Shown here: positions 58,870-64,000 of the stretch, piece by piece
How the letters are laid out: every line of letters begins with the position of its first letter
Numbering within the stretch: the stretch's first letter is position 1
Assembly (NCBI GenBank): GCA_026391315.1
Contig: JAPLDT010000045.1
Span: 1 to 64,000, forward strand
Direction: 5' to 3'
Source: Bacteroidia bacterium
GTDB lineage: Bacteria; Bacteroidota; Bacteroidia; Bacteroidales; Prolixibacteraceae
Length of the DNA stretch: 64,000 bases
Program-made: the position numbers and the translations under genes
The notes under the pieces: generated by a model
Database searches by the model: none
What the model was told of the DNA's origin: nothing
The model's input: only the letters and a program-made list of their open reading frames with translations

Positions 58870-61800
58870 TTAATCGTTCAATTCCCTTAATTTCAGTTTA
58901 TAAACAACTTTAAAAATAATAGGGAATATGAAAAGTGTCAGAATGGTAGCTGTAACTAGTCCGCCAATAACGACAATGGCCAGAGGCCTGGAGGATTCAG
59001 ATCCGATACCGGTAGACATCGCTGCCGGTAGTAAACCAATGGCCGCAAGTGTCGCCGTCATCACGACGGGGCGTATCCGCGCGATCACACCGGCATGAAT
59101 GGCATGATCGAGATGCATCCTTTCGTGAAGGTTCTTTTTGAACTTGGAAAGCAATATCACATTGTTCTGAATACAGATGCCGAAGAGCGCTATAAACCCA
59201 ATCCCAGCTGAAATACCAAAGTTCATTCCAGTCAGGTGCAGGGCAAAAATTCCACCAATAATGGCAAATGGCACATTCAACAGGATCAGACTTGCATCGA
59301 TCACACTTCCGAATAAAATGAAGAGGATAAAAAAGATCAGCACTAAACTAATGGGTACCACTATTTTCAACTGTTTGGATGCACGCTGGAGATTTTCAAA
59401 GTCACCCTCCCAGGAGATGGAGTATCCTTTGGGCAGGGTGATGGCCTTGCCTACTTTTTTTTGCGCTTCTTCTATGGTTGAGCCCATATCCCGCCCACGG
59501 GCCGAGAATTTTAGTGCAATAAACCGCATGTTGTTGTCCCTGAAGATAAGGATTGGGCCGATCACTTTCCGAATATTCGCAATTTCCTTGATTGGTATCT
59601 GGGTTCCGGATAAAGTTGGAACCATCAGGTTACCAATCTCTTCTTCTGTCACACGGTGCTCGGGTGCATACCTGATGCGAATGTCGAATTTTTTATATCC
59701 CTCATAAAAGGAAGAGGCGGCTTTTCCACCAATGGCCATTTCAATTACCGCGTTACAATCCGCAGTAGCGACATTGTACAAGGCCATTTTGGTTTCATCC
59801 AGTTCAATTCGGAATTCGGGTTGACCGATATTCTTAATGACCCCCAAATCTTCAACGCCACGGATATCTTTCATGATTTGATAAATACTATCTGCCTTGG
59901 ATTCAAGGTATTCCAAGTTATCCCCATAGATTTTGACGGCAAGCGAACCTTTTACCCCGGAGACAGCCTCTTCAACATTGTCCTGAATAGGCTGTGAAAA
60001 GTTGAAGACAATGCCGGGATATTTGGATAATTTTTGCGTCATACGGACAATTAAATCGTCACGGTTCTCTTTCCTATCCATCGCTTTGGTATGGTTGATA
60101 TCAACATGGAACTCAACGTTGTAAAAACCCGTTGCATCTGTCCCGTCATTGGGCCTGCCGGTTTGTGACATCACCTGTTTGACCTCAGGGAAGGATTTCA
60201 GTATATGCCTCATATCCTCCGATATTTTAACCGATTCGTTCAGGGAGATGCTCATCGGCAAAGAAGCCCTGACGTAAATGGCCCCTTCGTTCAACTGGGG
60301 TAGAAATTCATTGCCCAGGAACTGATAAGAAAAAATACTAAAAACAAGAATCAGTCCGGCAATTGTAAGGCTGATCCTCTTGTTACGGTATGTCCTTTCG
60401 AAGAAGGAGGTTGTATATTTGGTGATGAAGGCAAGGAAAGGATTGTGTTTTTCCCTTACGTTCTTTTTGAACAGAAGGCTGGCCATTACCGGTGCAAAGG
60501 TTAGGGCAAAAATCAATGCCCCCAGCAAGGCAAATCCTAGTGTGAAGGCCAGTGGAGAGAACATTTTACCTTCAACTTTCTGAAATGAAAATATGGGCAA
60601 AAGGGCGGTAATAATGATTAGTTTGGAAATAAATATGGATTTACCCATTTCAGTTCCTGTCTCCTTGATCAGTCCAAGCTTGGAAAGTCGGTTGAATTTA
60701 TCCATGCCAATATCTTTGGCTTTCTTGTCGAGCGTGACAAAAATTCCCTCTACCATCACCACAGCACCATCGATGATAATCCCAAAATCTATGGCGCCCA
60801 TTGACAATAAATTGGCTGACATTCCTTTGAATCTCAGGCAGATGAAGGCAAAGAGCAGGGAAAGCGGAATAATTAGGGATACAATTACTGTGGTTCGCCA
60901 ATCCGCCATGAACAGAAATACAATGACAGTCACAAGTATAATCCCTTCCAGTAGGTTGTGAAGTACGGTATTGGTTGAATAATCGATCAGATCTTCCCGA
61001 TCATAAAAAGTATCCAGCTTTACATCGGAGGGAAGGATCTTTGTATTCAGGTCTTCAATTTTTTCTTTGACTTTGCCGATTACTTCGCTCGGATTCTGTC
61101 CTTTCCGCATCACGATGATCCCTTCAACCACATCGGGTTGGTCGTCCCTTCCGACCTGTCCCAGCCTTGGAAGGGAGGACTCTTTCACCTCAGCCACGTT
61201 CTTAATGAGAATCGGACTGCCCTGGACGTTTTTGATGATGATATCCCCAATTTCGTAAAATTTATCCAGAATACCGATTCCCCTCACCACGTATGCCTGG
61301 GAATTGTGTTCAATGACATCCCCGCCAACATTGATATTGCTCCTGTTGACTGCCTGATAAATCTCCAATGGGGTGATATTGTATTTGGCCAAAAGATTGG
61401 GATCGACCTGAATCTCGTAAGTTTTAACCTCACCGCCGAAACTAACTACATCGGCGACTCCCTGAACCGATTTGATTTGTCGTTCAACCACCCAATCCTG
61501 AATGGTCTTCAGCTCCCTTACTGTCCTTGAGTTACTTTTCAAGGTATACCTGAATATTTCCCCGGTGGGGCCATCGGGCGGCTCGACATCCGGTTTTACC
61601 CCTTCAGGCAGGTCAACCCCCGAAAGGAGATTGTTCACCTGTTGCCGTGCAAATGCATCGTCCACATCATCATCGAAAATGACTTTTACAACCGATAAAC
61701 CAAATAGGGTTGAGGATCGGACATCGATCTTTCTCTGAACGGAATTCATTTCTATTTCGATGGGGATCGTTACGTATCGCTCGATCTCTTCGGCACTACG

Positions 61801-61974
61801 ACCGGGCCATTGGGTAATTATAGAAATCTGCGTATTGGTTACGTCAGGAAATGCCTCTACCGGGGTTTTCAGATAGCTAAGAAGGCCCCAAATAACTACA
61901 ATTGCCAAACTGAAAAAAATGATAAACTTATTTCTAAGTGAAAAGGCGATGATATTTTTGATGAATTTATTCAT
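58870..61974 (-). CDS. CusA/CzcA family heavy-metal efflux RND permease
   Basis: TPVEAFPDVTNTQISIITQWPGRSAEEIERYVTIPIE, DFGIIIDGAVVMVEGIF. Confidence 0.96.
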   Translation of the reverse strand: MNKFIKNIIAFSLRNKFIIFFSLAIVVIWGLLSYLKTPVEAFPDVTNTQISIITQWPGRSAEEIERYVTIPIEIEMNSVQRKIDVRSSTLFGLSVVKVIFDDDVDDAFARQQVNNLLSGVDLPEGVKPDVEPPDGPTGEIFRYTLKSNSRTVRELKTIQDWVVERQIKSVQGVADVVSFGGEVKTYEIQVDPNLLAKYNITPLEIYQAVNRSNINVGGDVIEHNSQAYVVRGIGILDKFYEIGDIIIKNVQGSPILIKNVAEVKESSLPRLGQVGRDDQPDVVEGIIVMRKGQNPSEVIGKVKEKIEDLNTKILPSDVKLDTFYDREDLIDYSTNTVLHNLLEGIILVTVIVFLFMADWRTTVIVSLIIPLSLLFAFICLRFKGMSANLLSMGAIDFGIIIDGAVVMVEGIFVTLDKKAKDIGMDKFNRLSKLGLIKETGTEMGKSIFISKLIIITALLPIFSFQKVEGKMFSPLAFTLGFALLGALIFALTFAPVMASLLFKKNVREKHNPFLAFITKYTTSFFERTYRNKRISLTIAGLILVFSIFSYQFLGNEFLPQLNEGAIYVRASLPMSISLNESVKISEDMRHILKSFPEVKQVMSQTGRPNDGTDATGFYNVEFHVDINHTKAMDRKENRDDLIVRMTQKLSKYPGIVFNFSQPIQDNVEEAVSGVKGSLAVKIYGDNLEYLESKADSIYQIMKDIRGVEDLGVIKNIGQPEFRIELDETKMALYNVATADCNAVIEMAIGGKAASSFYEGYKKFDIRIRYAPEHRVTEEEIGNLMVPTLSGTQIPIKEIANIRKVIGPILIFRDNNMRFIALKFSARGRDMGSTIEEAQKKVGKAITLPKGYSISWEGDFENLQRASKQLKIVVPISLVLIFFILFILFGSVIDASLILLNVPFAIIGGIFALHLTGMNFGISAGIGFIALFGICIQNNVILLSKFKKNLHERMHLDHAIHAGVIARIRPVVMTATLAAIGLLPAAMSTGIGSESSRPLAIVVIGGLVTATILTLFIFPIIFKVVYKLKLRELND

Positions 61975-62066
61975 GGGACTCTTGCATGGATTATTGACAG
62001 AAATGTACTTTAGTTATCAAAAAATGGCCTTTTAAGTCCTTTTTTGCTCAACATATTTCCTGAAAC

Positions 62067-63091
62067 TTATTGAGTGATAGCATTGTAAATAATCAATTGC
62101 CGATTTGTTATCACTTTGTCCCCTTCTTTGATACCGCTGCGCACATAGGTGTAACTGCTGTTTTGAGTCACTTTATCAATCTTACGGATCTGGATATCAC
62201 ACTTGTCGTTAAAGACCAGCACCCAATATTGGTTCCGGTCGAAGATGACAGCGTTTGAAGGGATTGCAAGCATCAGTTTGTCTGTTATCTGATGAACCAT
62301 CACTTTGGCAAACATCTCCGGTTTCAGCTTGTAATCATCGTTGTTCAGTTTGATCAGCACCTTCATCGTTTTGTTGTCAGGATCGAGCATGTTATAAATT
62401 TTATCGATCTTCCCGGTATATTTTTTATCGGGATAGGATATGGTGGTGATTTCGACATTTTCATTTTCCTTCACCCCGGAAATATCCGACTCATAAACAT
62501 TTGCGAGCACCCAAACTTTCTTCAGGTCTGAAATAGTGAACAGGCTGGTGCTGTTGTCTGATCTGATCTGCATGTTGGTATTTACAAACTTTTCGACGAT
62601 AAATCCTGAAATCGGGGCTTTCACCAGATAGTCGTGTTGCGCATTAATTCCATAAATAGACAATACGGTGCTTGCCCTTTCCAGTTCTGATTTGGCTTTG
62701 TCGAGTTCCTTTTGTGCAGTAGTATATTCTTTGTCAGAAAGTATACCGCTTTTATTCATATCGGCAGCTGCCGAGAAATTTTTTTCTGCAATTGCGAGGT
62801 TGGATCGGGCTGTTACCAGGTCGTTCTCGGCTCCTGCCATTTCAGAACTTTTTATAACAGCCAGAATCTGACCTTTTTCGACGTGCGAACCCAGGGTAAC
62901 TTTTACATCTGTTACATTACCGCTTACCAGCGGATAGATGCGCACGACCTTCTCCTGGTCAAATGTTACCTTTCCAATCAGATTGAGTTCATTGAAAACC
63001 GGTTTCACATTTACCGTATCAACCCTTTGGTTTTATGGCTGAAGCAGCCTGCCAAAAGTGATAGAAATAGTAGAAGAATAATATTTTTCAT
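62067..63091 (-). pseudogene. CzcB-type RND periplasmic adaptor; lipoprotein signal separated by 1-nt frameshift near 63025
   Basis: Signal MKNIILLLFLSLLAGCFSHKTKG from 63091 then stop; body VDTVNVKPVFNELNLIGKVTFDQEK in adjacent frame. Confidence 0.85.
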
Positions 63092-63195
63092 GCGTATATA
63101 ATTTGTTTTTTTAAGGTCGCATGGAATACCCACACTCTCATTTTCGGTTGGTTTGAAAATATTTTCATGGGTATTTCATCGTGCAAAATTTTGTT

Positions 63196-64000
63196 CTATT
63201 TGGTGTAAATAACATCTTTTCCAACGCTGTAATTGATATTTTCAAATGAATTGATCCTATTGTACAGTAGGTTGTTGAACTGCACGCAATTCTCCTTGTA
63301 GGCATCGTAATAATCCAGAAACTCGATCAGGCTGATGTTCTTCTTTTCATAGTTTTTCAGCATCTCCCTGTTTAATTCATCGAGATCCTTCATGAAATTC
63401 TGGTCGAATTTGTGGAAAAGCTGATTGTTTTGCCTGGCTGTCGCGAATGCCCCTATCACATCAGTCCTCATTTGGTCTTCCATGCTTTGCAACTTGTACT
63501 TGCTTCCATCCAGATTAAAGGCGGCAGATTTTATGTTTCCCTGGTTACGGTTGAAGAAGGGCAGGTCTATCTGTACCCCGATGAAGTTGTAATTGTGTAT
63601 GAAACTGCCATTCCTATCCCAGCCTCCGGAAAGGGTCAGGTCAGGAATCGCAACAGCTTTCTGGTAGGCCAGGTTGTATTCATTAATTTTCAGATCAGAC
63701 CTTGCCATCTTCAAGTCCTGCCGGTAGACTAATGCCGTATCAATCAAAACCTGAAGTTTCAGGGAATCCAGGGAGTCTTTTCCCAGGGAGGCTTCATTCA
63801 CCAGAGGTACATAATTGATGTTGGAAGTGTGCATCAATACATTAAAATCGCCCAGATTACCAATCAACTGGGTTGAATATCCAAGTTTTTCGTTCTCCAG
63901 TGAAAAAAGGGCGGATTTCAGCCTGAGCAACTCCTTTTTTGAGATATAGCCTTTTTCATATTGTGTCTGAAAAACATCGATCAGCTTGTTCAGTGAATAG
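63196..64000 (-). CDS. TolC/CzcC family outer membrane efflux protein, N-terminus beyond window edge
   Basis: Open frame continues past the ORF-track start (LNKLIDVFQTQYEKGYISKKELLRLKSALFSLENEK); PFFNRNQGNIKSA motif. Confidence 0.88.
   Translation of the reverse strand, partial: YSLNKLIDVFQTQYEKGYISKKELLRLKSALFSLENEKLGYSTQLIGNLGDFNVLMHTSNINYVPLVNEASLGKDSLDSLKLQVLIDTALVYRQDLKMARSDLKINEYNLAYQKAVAIPDLTLSGGWDRNGSFIHNYNFIGVQIDLPFFNRNQGNIKSAAFNLDGSKYKLQSMEDQMRTDVIGAFATARQNNQLFHKFDQNFMKDLDELNREMLKNYEKKNISLIEFLDYYDAYKENCVQFNNLLYNRINSFENINYSVGKDVIYTK

Overview
The window is a Bacteroidetes (Bacteroidales-like) chromosomal segment. Most of it is ordinary housekeeping sequence: pruA, a DivIC/FtsB-like gene, YqgE, holA, AMP nucleosidase, recR, cdd, fmt, ribBA, an LptF/G permease, one tRNA-Met(CAT), a RluA-type pseudouridine synthase, panB and dnaK. 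There is a Pst-type ABC transport operon next to Fnr-like and Rrf2 regulators, and two RND efflux operons at the right end. The stretch from about 18.7 to 32.4 kb looks like a decayed accessory region. It holds a tRNA-proximal direct repeat with a partial second copy, three large sensor kinases with shuffled and duplicated modules, an exported Fe/Mn-SOD, and several gene fossils. Several genes carry apparent frameshifts or internal deletions: a hybrid kinase, a Crp/Fnr regulator, dnaK, a PAS domain, a TolC gene and a CzcB-type adaptor. These are either real decay or assembly/consensus errors, and need read-level checks. Other non-coding structures include a nested 28-bp/14-bp perfect inverted-repeat element, a dispersed 'CCTGAGCCTGTCGAAGG'-type repeat family, a duplicated 37-bp 5' leader, and a 22-bp perfect palindrome between two divergent phage-type regulators. 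No complete, clearly novel system (CRISPR, retron, BGC, toxin-antitoxin) was recognised. The best candidates for something undescribed are the duplicated leader, the nested inverted repeat, the phage-type switch remnant, and the redox-regulator/Pst-like cluster. The ORF track appears to use alternative start codons, so some starts were moved inward to the more plausible ATG.
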